Shown: positions 15,905 to 22,758 of the stretch, one piece after another
How positions within the stretch are numbered: the stretch's first letter is position 1
Layout of the letters: each line of letters begins with the position of its first letter
Assembly: GCF_001884045.1 (NCBI RefSeq)
Contig: NZ_MACF01000134.1
Span: 1-41,727 of the forward strand
Source of the DNA: Bacillus mobilis
Lineage (GTDB): Bacteria > Bacillota > Bacilli > Bacillales > Bacillaceae_G
DNA length: 41,727 bases
Direction: 5' to 3'
Translations under genes and position numbers: made by a program
The notes under the pieces: generated by a model
Databases searched by the model: none
The model's input: only the letters and a program-made list of their open reading frames with translations
Told to the model about the DNA's origin: nothing

Positions 15905-16579
15905 TTACGAAGATTTCTTTTTATTTGATACATACACCCTAACAACTGCCTCAGCAAGACATTGAGCAGAATCAACAAAATCCTCACCCGCCACAACATT
16001 CAAATCAGTACATGCGATAATTGCGGTATCAACTTCATCTCTCAATTGTAAAACGAGCGTGCTCCATAATTTGTGGGCTTCTTCAACTTCTCCGCTTTTT
16101 ATATAAGTAATAATTTGATTAATCATTGCCTGCCATTTTTCATGATGAATGTACTCTATATTACGTTTTGCAATCCCGTCTTGATAAATACCAGCTTGAA
16201 CTGTCGCTTCTGTTGCGAGAAGAGCAACTCTTTTTGTATTTTCAGGAATTGCTTGTAACGTCTCATCGACGATATTTAAAATCGGAATGGACAGAGAATA
16301 CTGTAACTCTTCAAAATAAAGATGCGCCGTATTGCACGGCATAGCGATAAATTCTACGCCAGTACTTTCAAGCTTTTGTGCCCCTTCAATAATCGCCTTT
16401 TTCATTGCTTCGTGATCAATAGAGCAATCCATATAAAATGGTGTTGGACAAGAATAAATCATCATATGAGGAAAGTCCATATCATGCTTTGCTCCGTATA
16501 TTGTTTGGCACTTTGCTACAACTGTATCAACGAATGGACCAGTTGATTTTGGTCCCATTCCTGCTAGTATTCCGATCAT
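15905..16579 (-). CDS. Aspartate/glutamate racemase family protein (RacX/YgeA-like)
   Basis: The 224-aa product starts MIGILAGMGPKSTGPFVD, a family hallmark, and has both catalytic Cys motifs, MPCNTAH (Cys82) and ACTDLN (Cys190). This class is PLP-independent; members racemise aspartate or a broad set of amino acids, and the substrate cannot be read from sequence. The start follows AAAGGAGAC. It is 24 bp downstream of an ABC transporter permease gene and likely shares its transcript. Confidence 0.9.
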   Translation of the reverse strand: MIGILAGMGPKSTGPFVDTVVAKCQTIYGAKHDMDFPHMMIYSCPTPFYMDCSIDHEAMKKAIIEGAQKLESTGVEFIAMPCNTAHLYFEELQYSLSIPILNIVDETLQAIPENTKRVALLATEATVQAGIYQDGIAKRNIEYIHHEKWQAMINQIITYIKSGEVEEAHKLWSTLVLQLRDEVDTAIIACTDLNVVAGEDFVDSAQCLAEAVVRVYVSNKKKSS

Positions 16580-16603
16580 TGGTTTGTCTCCTTTAGTATG
16601 TAA

Positions 16604-17284
16604 TTAAAAACGTTTTTTGCGAACGACAAATAGAAATAAAGTAAGTAATAAAAATGAATATACGATAGCCCAAGCTGTGAGCCATAGCGTGTGAGTAAGT
16701 ATATTCATTTTGTATTGTCCAAGCATTAGAAAGCTTTCGACAGGTGGTAAAAACCATAGTAGCTCTTTTTTAAACCGGATTGAGGCAATTGTTATAAGTA
16801 ATATGAATGTCAGGCTAAGCCAAGCGGTGCTTGCTTTTGGAATCATATTTCTAGTAAATAAAGTTGCGATTGAAATTCCTAATATAGAGAAAGATATATG
16901 AGCGAGAAATCCGACTAAAAATAAAGAAACTGTCATTTCTTCATTAAACATTTGCAAAATAATTGGGTAGATTACGGATATGAAAGATAAAACAGAACAA
17001 ATGAGAAGAGCCGTAATATATTTACCCACATATAGTGCGGAAATATTATTTGTGTGAGAAATAGTAATTTGTTCTTGTACAGGGTCTTCCGTATGAAAAA
17101 TTGTGACTGTAATCCAGGCAGATAATAAATAAAGTGCGAGTGCTGTTTCTAAGTATGTCGGTACAATAGGAGTCGGTTTATATGCATATACAAAAAGTAA
17201 GCTCACAAAGTACATCGCAATAGGAGGGACGTACTTATATGATTTTGTATAGTCGAGAAAATGGTAACGAATAAGAGCAAACAT
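16604..17284 (-). CDS. ABC transporter permease (membrane subunit)
   Basis: The 226-aa protein has about six hydrophobic helices (first after a short N-terminal segment FALIRYHFLDYTKSYKYV, last at 200-220) and a basic end (RKKRF). It directly follows the ATPase gene (18-bp gap), so the two are one exporter-like ABC system of ABC-2 type. No binding protein is present, which suggests export or a membrane role. The substrate is unknown. Confidence 0.82.
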   Translation of the reverse strand: MFALIRYHFLDYTKSYKYVPPIAMYFVSLLFVYAYKPTPIVPTYLETALALYLLSAWITVTIFHTEDPVQEQITISHTNNISALYVGKYITALLICSVLSFISVIYPIILQMFNEEMTVSLFLVGFLAHISFSILGISIATLFTRNMIPKASTAWLSLTFILLITIASIRFKKELLWFLPPVESFLMLGQYKMNILTHTLWLTAWAIVYSFLLLTLFLFVVRKKRF

Positions 17285-17302
17285 AACAAACCTTCTTTCG
17301 AT

Positions 17303-18136
17303 TTAAAAGTTAGGTTGTAGCAGTGTGATAGATGCTTTTTTATGTAATAAAAACTGAAGCATTTCGTTTGTATATTCTTTTTTTATTTGTAATTGAATAA
17401 GGTTTTGATTTGAATTGTGTGTAACGTGTATAAATCCTAATTGTTTCCGTAGTTCTATCGCTGAAAATGTTTCATGAACGATTGCTTCAATATAGACTTG
17501 TTCTGCTGATTTTTGCACAGAGATATCTTCCGTGATTGTATGATTTGCTAACGTCACAATTCTATCGGCGAAGTTTTCTAGTAGTTGCTTTTCGTGACAT
17601 GTGAAGAGTATAGATATGCCTTGTTGTTTTAATGAGAGTAAAATATGTTCTAGTTCTTGCTGAGAGTTAGGATCGAGCCCAGAAAGCGGTTCATCTAAAA
17701 TTAATAAATGGACGTCTGTAAGCAATGCTTGCATAATGCCTGTTTTTTGTTTCATACCTTTTGAAAAGTTTCGTACAACGGAATGCCTTGCATGATGTAA
17801 ATGAAAAGATTCAAGAAGCATCGGAATTTTATCTTTTAAATATTTTGTTGATAAACCGTGAATGTGACCGAGATGATATAGATAATCCTCTAATGTAAAA
17901 CGAATCCCTTCAGGAAAATGTTCAGGTACATAGCCAATTTGTATATGTTCTTTTCTTTGAAGTGTCCCTGCTGTCGGTGAAATAAATCCTGCAATTATTT
18001 TGAGTAGAGTACTTTTTCCAGTACCGTTTCCGCCAATAATAGCGAGCGCTTCTCCTTCTGGAATGGATAAATCAATGTTGTCTAGTATAAGTGATTTGCC
18101 ATACTTCTTTTGAATTCCCCTTAGTTCTACTAGCAA
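17303..18136 (-). CDS. ABC transporter ATP-binding protein
   Basis: The 277-aa ATPase has Walker A GGNGTGKST (35-43), signature FSKGMKQ (124-130; the usual SGGQ is SKGM, common in ABC-2 exporters) and Walker B LLILDEP (144-150) followed by LSGLDP. A C-terminal extension of about 65 residues after the H-loop is typical of ABC-2 ATPases. It is first in an operon with the permease and probably the racemase. The start follows AGAAAGAAGGAT-type sequence. Confidence 0.92.
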   Translation of the reverse strand: MLVELRGIQKKYGKSLILDNIDLSIPEGEALAIIGGNGTGKSTLLKIIAGFISPTAGTLQRKEHIQIGYVPEHFPEGIRFTLEDYLYHLGHIHGLSTKYLKDKIPMLLESFHLHHARHSVVRNFSKGMKQKTGIMQALLTDVHLLILDEPLSGLDPNSQQELEHILLSLKQQGISILFTCHEKQLLENFADRIVTLANHTITEDISVQKSAEQVYIEAIVHETFSAIELRKQLGFIHVTHNSNQNLIQLQIKKEYTNEMLQFLLHKKASITLLQPNF

Positions 18137-18191
18137 AGTTCTATCCTTCTTTCTTCAAATATTGTATACATCCATTATATAGGAGAATAAG

Positions 18192-18224
18192 AAAAAGACG
18201 TGCAATGAGTGCACGTCTTTTTTT
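18192..18224 (-). terminator. Terminator for ytqA-ytqB
   Basis: Perfect arms AAAAAGACGTGCA (18192-18204) and TGCACGTCTTTTT (18210-18222) around a 5-nt loop, with T-tracts on both strands. It is the first terminator reached by leftward ytqA-ytqB transcripts; the repeat array lies between. Confidence 0.88.
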
Positions 18225-18230
18225 GTTATG

Positions 18231-18340
18231 TTTTGTCGATAAGTCGATATAGTGTGTCGAATCGTCGATATACCGAAAAAATCGTCGATATATTCGGAGT
18301 TACGATTGATATAATTGAAAAATCGTCGATATATTTAGCG
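18231..18340 (+). repeat. 20-bp-unit repeat array 2
   Basis: A leader TTTTGTCGATAAGTCGATAT is followed by about four units of AATCGTCGATATAnnn at a spacing near 20 bp, one of them degenerate (ACGATTGATATAATTG). The last unit overlaps the 3' end of ytqB, whose stop codon (18335-18337) is inside the repeat. Confidence 0.75.
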
Positions 18341-18907
18341 TTTCTCAATCGCCACAATAAATGGCGGGTTATTTTGCTGGTTAATGAAGCCGTATCGCAG
18401 TACGTGAGCTTGTTTTTGGTCTAGCTCTTCTGCAAATTTGAGAACAGCGTCGCGTTCTACTTGTCCTTCTGGGTGTCCGTGATAAATAACAAGGACGATG
18501 ATACCTTCAGGTGCCATTACTTCTAGTAATTGTTCAATTGCCGAAATTGTTGAGTTCGGTTTTGTAACGATATGTTTGTCACCGCCAGGAAGGTAACCTA
18601 AGTTGAAGATAGCGCCTGTTACTTTTCCTTTTGCATCTTCTGGTAGTACGGATAGAAGTGTGTCGTGACTATCGTGAACTAAAACAGTACGTTCGAAAAG
18701 CTCTTTTTCTTTTAAACGGATAGTAGAGCTTTTAATTGCTTCTTTTTGAATATCAAATCCAAATACTTTTCCGTTATCTCCAACGATTTCAGCTAGGAAG
18801 CAAGTGTCATGTCCATTTCCTAAAGTTGCATCTACAGCGTAATCGCCTTCTTTAACAGCCGTTTGCAGCAGTGTGCGTGCAAACGGTAATACACGTTCTA
18901 ATTTCAT
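18335..18907 (-). CDS. mnmM: tRNA 5-aminomethyl-(2-thio)uridine methyltransferase MnmM (YtqB)
   Basis: The 190-aa class I SAM methyltransferase has motif I VDATLGNGHDT (25-35), an acidic strand end FGFDIQ, and NLGYLPGGDK (about 101-110) as the catalytic-face motif. B. subtilis YtqB was shown to methylate nm5(s2)U34 in tRNA and renamed MnmM. Its start overlaps the ytqA stop (ATGA). The stop codon lies in the last unit of a dispersed 20-bp repeat array, so the C-terminus may have been set by that repeat. Confidence 0.88.
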   Translation of the reverse strand: MKLERVLPFARTLLQTAVKEGDYAVDATLGNGHDTCFLAEIVGDNGKVFGFDIQKEAIKSSTIRLKEKELFERTVLVHDSHDTLLSVLPEDAKGKVTGAIFNLGYLPGGDKHIVTKPNSTISAIEQLLEVMAPEGIIVLVIYHGHPEGQVERDAVLKFAEELDQKQAHVLRYGFINQQNNPPFIVAIEKR

Positions 18908-19863
18908 TGTTGTTTCTCCTCATTTGCATATTTTCCTTGCCAGCTCCCGCGGCGTACAAATTCTGCATCGATGGAATTTAATACTTCCCATTTATTTAAG
19001 CTCCACATTGGACCAATCATTAAATCAGGTGGGCCGTCACCTGTGATACGGTGCACAATTACGTCTTCTGGAATAATTTCAAGTTGGTCAACAACGAGAC
19101 TTACGTAATCTTCAAGAGAAAGGAACTCGAGTTGTCCTTTTTCATATTGCTTTACCATTGGCGTTCCTTTTAATAAATGAAGTAAATGAATTTTAATTCC
19201 TTGTACGTCAAGCTTCGCTACTTCACGAGCTGTTTCCATCATCATGTCGTAATCTTCAAGTGGAAGACCGTTAATAATATGAGAGCAAACTCTAATGCCG
19301 TGCTTGCGTAATTTATTTACGCCTTCCACATAAGACGGATAATCATGCGCACGATTAATAAGATTTGCAGTGCGCTCATGAACAGTTTGTAGTCCAAGTT
19401 CAACCCAAAGATATGTGCGTTTATTTAAGTCCGCTAAATATTCAACGACATCATCTGGCAAACAATCTGGACGAGTTGCGATAGAAAGACCGACAACGTC
19501 TTTTTCTGCTAGAAGCGGTTCGAATTTTTCTTTTAACACTTCAAGTGGTGCATGTGTATTTGTGTACGCTTGGAAATAAGCGATACATTTGCCATCTTTC
19601 CACTTCGAGCGCATTTTTTCTTTCATTTCATGATATTGCGTTATAACATCATCGCGGCGATCGCCAGCGAAGTCACCAGATCCGGCAGCACTGCAAAATG
19701 TACAACCGCCATAAGCAACTGTACCGTCACGGTTCGGGCAATCGAAGCCAGCATCTAATGAAACTTTAAAGATTTTTTCACCAAATTCATTTCGTAAATG
19801 GTAATTCCATGTATGATAACGTTTATTGTCGTTTGTATATGGAAAAGGGTTTTGAACCTTCAT
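18904..19863 (-). CDS. mnmL: Radical SAM protein MnmL (YtqA), tRNA wobble modification
   Basis: The 319-aa protein is a TIGR01212-type radical SAM enzyme. Cluster ligands are Cys42, Cys54 and Cys57, an unusually wide C-x11-C-x2-C arrangement that is normal for this Elp3-like group. Further motifs are GLSIATRPDCLPD and ELGLQTVHERT. It is coupled by a four-base overlap to mnmM. Recent work on B. subtilis YtqA assigns it to the route that supplies MnmM with its wobble-uridine substrate; I do not assert the precise reaction. The SD is GGGAGGGAAAG-like. Confidence 0.87.
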   Translation of the reverse strand: MKVQNPFPYTNDNKRYHTWNYHLRNEFGEKIFKVSLDAGFDCPNRDGTVAYGGCTFCSAAGSGDFAGDRRDDVITQYHEMKEKMRSKWKDGKCIAYFQAYTNTHAPLEVLKEKFEPLLAEKDVVGLSIATRPDCLPDDVVEYLADLNKRTYLWVELGLQTVHERTANLINRAHDYPSYVEGVNKLRKHGIRVCSHIINGLPLEDYDMMMETAREVAKLDVQGIKIHLLHLLKGTPMVKQYEKGQLEFLSLEDYVSLVVDQLEIIPEDVIVHRITGDGPPDLMIGPMWSLNKWEVLNSIDAEFVRRGSWQGKYANEEKQQ

Positions 19864-19974
19864 TACTTTCCCTCCTAAGCCGAGTCAAAATGAAACAAAA
19901 TCCATTATAACATACTCATAAGGTAGAGATGGAAGGGACACACTAAAGGGGAATTGAAGCAAGGAGGGACAATT

Positions 19975-20238
19975 ATGGCAGAGCGTCAATCACTTGAATC
20001 GTATATTACACAAGCGGAACAAGCTGTGGAATACGCGAAAGAACAATTAGATCTTGGTATGAGACAAGAGCATTACAATACGTTGGAGTATGGAGATGCA
20101 CAGTTACAATTAGAACAAGCATATAACGATTTACAAACGATGCAACAACATGCGAATGATGAGCAACGTGAGCAATTAAATAGAGCGCGTATGGCAATTC
20201 GCCAACTGCAACATCAAATGATTATTACACCGCACTAA
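19975..20238 (+). CDS. ytzC: YtzC-family (DUF2524) small helical protein
   Basis: An in-frame ATG 21 bp upstream lacks an SD. ATG 19975 is preceded by AAGGAGGG at good spacing, giving 87 aa. The product is wholly helical and rich in Gln, Glu and Ala, with heptad-like spacing (about residues 6-80) suggesting a coiled coil. Size, composition and position beside ytqA fit B. subtilis YtzC, which has no known function. It is followed after 15 bp by the 49-aa gene. Confidence 0.82.
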   Translation: MAERQSLESYITQAEQAVEYAKEQLDLGMRQEHYNTLEYGDAQLQLEQAYNDLQTMQQHANDEQREQLNRARMAIRQLQHQMIITPH

Positions 20239-20253
20239 TAAGGAGTGAATGTA

Positions 20254-20403
20254 ATGGCGAAACGTTCAGATCAAAATAATCCAGAGCAAAAAACGCAAAA
20301 TGGACATAACGCTGAGTTTTCAAATGAGCTTGATCCGGTTGTACAAGTGAAACAGCGTAATAGTAAAAAAGGACAACCGCAAAGATCAAAACAATCAGAG
20401 TAA
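20254..20403 (+). CDS. Small hydrophilic protein, 49 aa, possibly spore-associated
   Basis: ATG 20254 follows AAGGAGTG. The protein is rich in Gln, Asn, Lys and Ser with no hydrophobic core (MAKRSDQNNPEQKTQ...). It contains NAEFSNELDP, which resembles the EFASE motifs of gamma-type small acid-soluble spore proteins, though it is shorter and lacks their repeats. It is co-directional with ytzC, 15 bp away, and closed by a terminator that begins at its stop codon. Function is not established. Confidence 0.65.
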   Translation: MAKRSDQNNPEQKTQNGHNAEFSNELDPVVQVKQRNSKKGQPQRSKQSE

Positions 20404-20435
20404 ACCAGGTCGCAATATGACCTGGTTTTATTTTG
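20402..20435 (+). terminator. Terminator of ytzC and the 49-aa gene
   Basis: Perfect arms AAACCAGGTC (20402-20411) and GACCTGGTTT (20419-20428), 7-nt loop, T-rich tail. The left arm overlaps the TAA stop. Confidence 0.9.
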
Positions 20436-20571
20436 CATCGCAAAAGTCCGATTAAAATTTCATTTTACTATATGACAATAATGTAAGATTTCTGTAAGGT
20501 TTGTCGATAGTTACAAGCTTACTTTTCCAGTAGAGTAAGGAAGGATTAAATTTTGGACAAGGAGTTGCTTT

Positions 20572-21594
20572 ATGGGGAACAATATAACAAACAAACGAAT
20601 TGATGAGTTAGATTACATTCGTGGCTTCGCATTACTGGGGATTATTTTAGTAAATATTCTTGCACTACTTCATATTAAAATCCCAGAACCAAATACGATG
20701 GATGCAAGTTATCAAAGGTTTCTATACTTATTTGTAGAAGGTCGTTTCTTCTCGATTTTTTCATTCTTATTTGGAGTAGGATTCTATATCTTCATTACAC
20801 GAGCAATTGCGAAAGGGAAGAATGGGTACGTTCTATTTTTACGCCGCGTAGTTGCACTATTTATTTTCGGTTTGATTCATTACATGTTTCAGCCTGGAGA
20901 AGCATTAACGTTATATGCAATTTGCGGGTTAATCGTTTTACCATTTTATAAAGCGAAAAAACAAGTGAACTTAGTTATCGGTCTTATTTTAACAATAGCT
21001 TTTAGTGTAATGGGTATTAAAGAACTATTGCCACTTGGCTTAATTTTATTAGGGCTTGCTGCAGGACAATATCATGTATTTGAAAATCTCACGCAGAATA
21101 TAAAGAAAGTCGCTATTTTTACAGGCGTTATGTTTGTTTTAAGTGTGGTGGCTTTATGGTATCAGTATGGGCATGTTCCTGCTGAACCATTTATAAATAT
21201 GATACTTATGAATGAGGATGGAACAATAGATGCGGCAGGTCAATTTTTAAAAATTGGTGTTACAGTTGGACCAGTAATCTCAGCTTTCTATGTCGGAGCA
21301 TTAATTTTATTACTTCAGCTAAAACCAGTTCAAACATTGCTAGCACCACTGAAATACTACGGTCGTATGGCTTTAACAAATTATATTGGACAAACTGCAA
21401 TGATCTTAATTGCTGGTAGCGTGTTTAACTTCGCAGGAAACTTAACGTACATGCAGACGTTATATGTATGTATTGCAATTTATGCAATTCAAATTGTTTT
21501 TAGTGTAATTTGGATGAAAATCTTTAAAATGGGGCCATTAGAATGGATTTGGCGTGTTATTACGTATTGGACGGTAACACCTTTAAAGAAATAA
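20572..21594 (+). CDS. DUF418 family polytopic membrane protein
   Basis: The 340-aa protein begins with a polar head and the family hallmark RIDELDYIRGFALLGIILVN (9-28). It has about nine hydrophobic segments, a GRFFSIFSFLFGVGF motif (about 56-70), and the C-terminal DUF418 domain (about 170-330) with YYGRMALTNYIGQT and PLEWIWR. Relatives include B. subtilis YxaH and E. coli YeiB; the function is unknown. The SD is AAGGAG. The TAA stop lies in the ATAAA that flanks a 44-bp bcr1 derivative, so the repeat inserted exactly at the end of the gene. Confidence 0.9.
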   Translation: MGNNITNKRIDELDYIRGFALLGIILVNILALLHIKIPEPNTMDASYQRFLYLFVEGRFFSIFSFLFGVGFYIFITRAIAKGKNGYVLFLRRVVALFIFGLIHYMFQPGEALTLYAICGLIVLPFYKAKKQVNLVIGLILTIAFSVMGIKELLPLGLILLGLAAGQYHVFENLTQNIKKVAIFTGVMFVLSVVALWYQYGHVPAEPFINMILMNEDGTIDAAGQFLKIGVTVGPVISAFYVGALILLLQLKPVQTLLAPLKYYGRMALTNYIGQTAMILIAGSVFNFAGNLTYMQTLYVCIAIYAIQIVFSVIWMKIFKMGPLEWIWRVITYWTVTPLKK

Positions 21595-21644
21595 AGTGAA
21601 ACTTTAATCAGTGGGGGTCTTACTGCCCATTAAAGCGGGATAAA
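21591..21644 (+). repeat. Internally deleted bcr1 derivative with intact target-site duplication
   Basis: The 44-bp core (21596-21639) keeps both bcr1 ends, GTGAAACTTTAATCAGTGGG and CTGCCCATTAAAGCGGG, but lacks about 103 internal bp present in the copy at 2914-3060. Perfect ATAAA pentamers flank it (21591-21595 and 21640-21644). The join falls in a short GGG run shared by the two deletion endpoints. Confidence 0.78.
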
Positions 21645-21654
21645 GAGAGAAGTG

Positions 21655-21685
21655 GGCTGTTCCTTTTGTGGAACAGCCTATTTTT
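21655..21685 (+). terminator. Terminator of the DUF418 gene
   Basis: Perfect arms GGCTGTTCC (21655-21663) and GGAACAGCC (21670-21678), 6-nt loop and T5. The bcr1 derivative lies between the stop codon and this terminator and is therefore in the 3' UTR. Confidence 0.88.
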
Positions 21686-21694
21686 ATTGTCATC

Positions 21695-21829
21695 TTTTGT
21701 CGGTAAGTCGATATATTTTGAAAATCGCTGATAAAAGTGGAAGAATCGTCGATATATTTTGAAAATCGCTGATAAAAGTGGAAGAATCGCCGATATATTT
21801 GAAAAATCGCCGATAAAAATTCATTTACC
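21695..21829 (+). repeat. 20-bp-unit repeat array 3
   Basis: A leader TTTTGTCGGTAAGTCGATAT is followed by alternating units AATCGCTGATAAAAGTGGAAG and AATCG(T/C)CGATATATTTTGAA, giving a 41-bp higher-order period twice, then AATCGCCGATAAAAATTCATT. It begins about 10 bp after the preceding terminator's T-tract. Confidence 0.82.
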
Positions 21830-21883
21830 AACGAAGTTGATCAAATAGAAAAAAACGAACCTTACACACGCACCTTTTTTATA

Positions 21884-21897
21884 TTACAAAAGTGTAA
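21884..21897 (+). promoter_or_regulatory. Candidate BceR-type operator upstream of bceA
   Basis: TTACA-AAAG-TGTAA matches the TNACA-N4-TGTAA consensus of BceR-like response regulators. The wider region also has CCTTACAC (21860-21867) facing GTGTAAGG (21892-21899) and a second TGTAA 9 bp further on. The site is about 84 bp before the start codon. No regulator gene is adjacent. Confidence 0.55.
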
Positions 21898-21980
21898 GGT
21901 AAATGTAATGTTAACAAATAGCAGTTCACCCCCAAAAAGCGCAAAATAGGTAATGGAAAAACAAGCGTAGGAGGATATAT

Positions 21981-22742
21981 ATGACGAAACCAGTTGTAGA
22001 CGTGAAAAACGTTCAAAAAGTGTACGGTAAAAAAGGTGAGAACCAATCACACGCGTTAAAAGGTGTGTCATTCTCAATTCAAGAGGGTGAGTTTGTTGGG
22101 ATTATGGGACCATCTGGTTCTGGTAAAACGACATTATTAAATGTAATTTCAACGCTTGATAAAGCAACGGGCGGCGTTGTTGAAATTGCGGGTACGGACA
22201 TTACGAAAATGAAACAAGGTGAGCTTTCTGATTTCCGCTCACAAAAATTAGGGTTCATTTTCCAAGATTTTAACTTACTAGAGAACTTATCTATTTATGA
22301 AAACATTGCACTTCCACTTTCTCTTCAAGGTGTTCCATCACGTAATATTGGACCAAAAGTAGAAAAAGTAGCGGATATGTTAGGGATTACAGAAATTCTT
22401 CAAAAATATCCATCTGAAGTATCTGGTGGTCAAAAGCAGCGTTCAGCAGCAGCACGTGCACTTGTGCATGAGCCGGCAATTATTTTAGGGGACGAGCCAA
22501 CAGGAGCTCTTGATTCTAAAAATGCAACGAGTTTACTTGATGCGATGACAAACTTAAATAAAGATCAAGGCGTATCGATTATGATGGTTACGCATGATCC
22601 TTACAGTGCAAGTTACTGCCAACGTATTTTATTCATTCAAGATGGTGAGCTGTATAAAGAAATTCATCGCGGTGGTACGCGTGAAGAGTTCTACAAAGAA
22701 ATTTTAGATGTACTTGCAGATTTAGGTACACAAAAAGCGTAA
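21981..22742 (+). CDS. bceA: BceA-type ABC transporter ATP-binding protein
   Basis: The 253-aa ATPase has Walker A GPSGSGKT (43-50), the Q-loop IFQDFNLL (93-100), signature VSGGQKQR (147-154) and Walker B IILGDEP (167-173) followed by TGALDS. It is the LolD/BceA type that pairs with a single large FtsX-like permease in defence against cell-wall antibiotics such as bacitracin. It lies 16 bp before the permease gene. Location near yttB and leuS matches B. subtilis bceAB, but the bceRS genes that precede it there are missing here. SD GGAGGA. Confidence 0.87.
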   Translation: MTKPVVDVKNVQKVYGKKGENQSHALKGVSFSIQEGEFVGIMGPSGSGKTTLLNVISTLDKATGGVVEIAGTDITKMKQGELSDFRSQKLGFIFQDFNLLENLSIYENIALPLSLQGVPSRNIGPKVEKVADMLGITEILQKYPSEVSGGQKQRSAAARALVHEPAIILGDEPTGALDSKNATSLLDAMTNLNKDQGVSIMMVTHDPYSASYCQRILFIQDGELYKEIHRGGTREEFYKEILDVLADLGTQKA

Positions 22743-22758
22743 GAAAGGAGGGTCCAGT

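Noticed and set aside
21604-21831. 75-codon minus frame in the gap after the DUF418 gene
   Set aside because: It consists of translated 20-bp repeats (FSKYIDDSSTF-like repetition) and crosses a terminator; the period, not coding, keeps it open.
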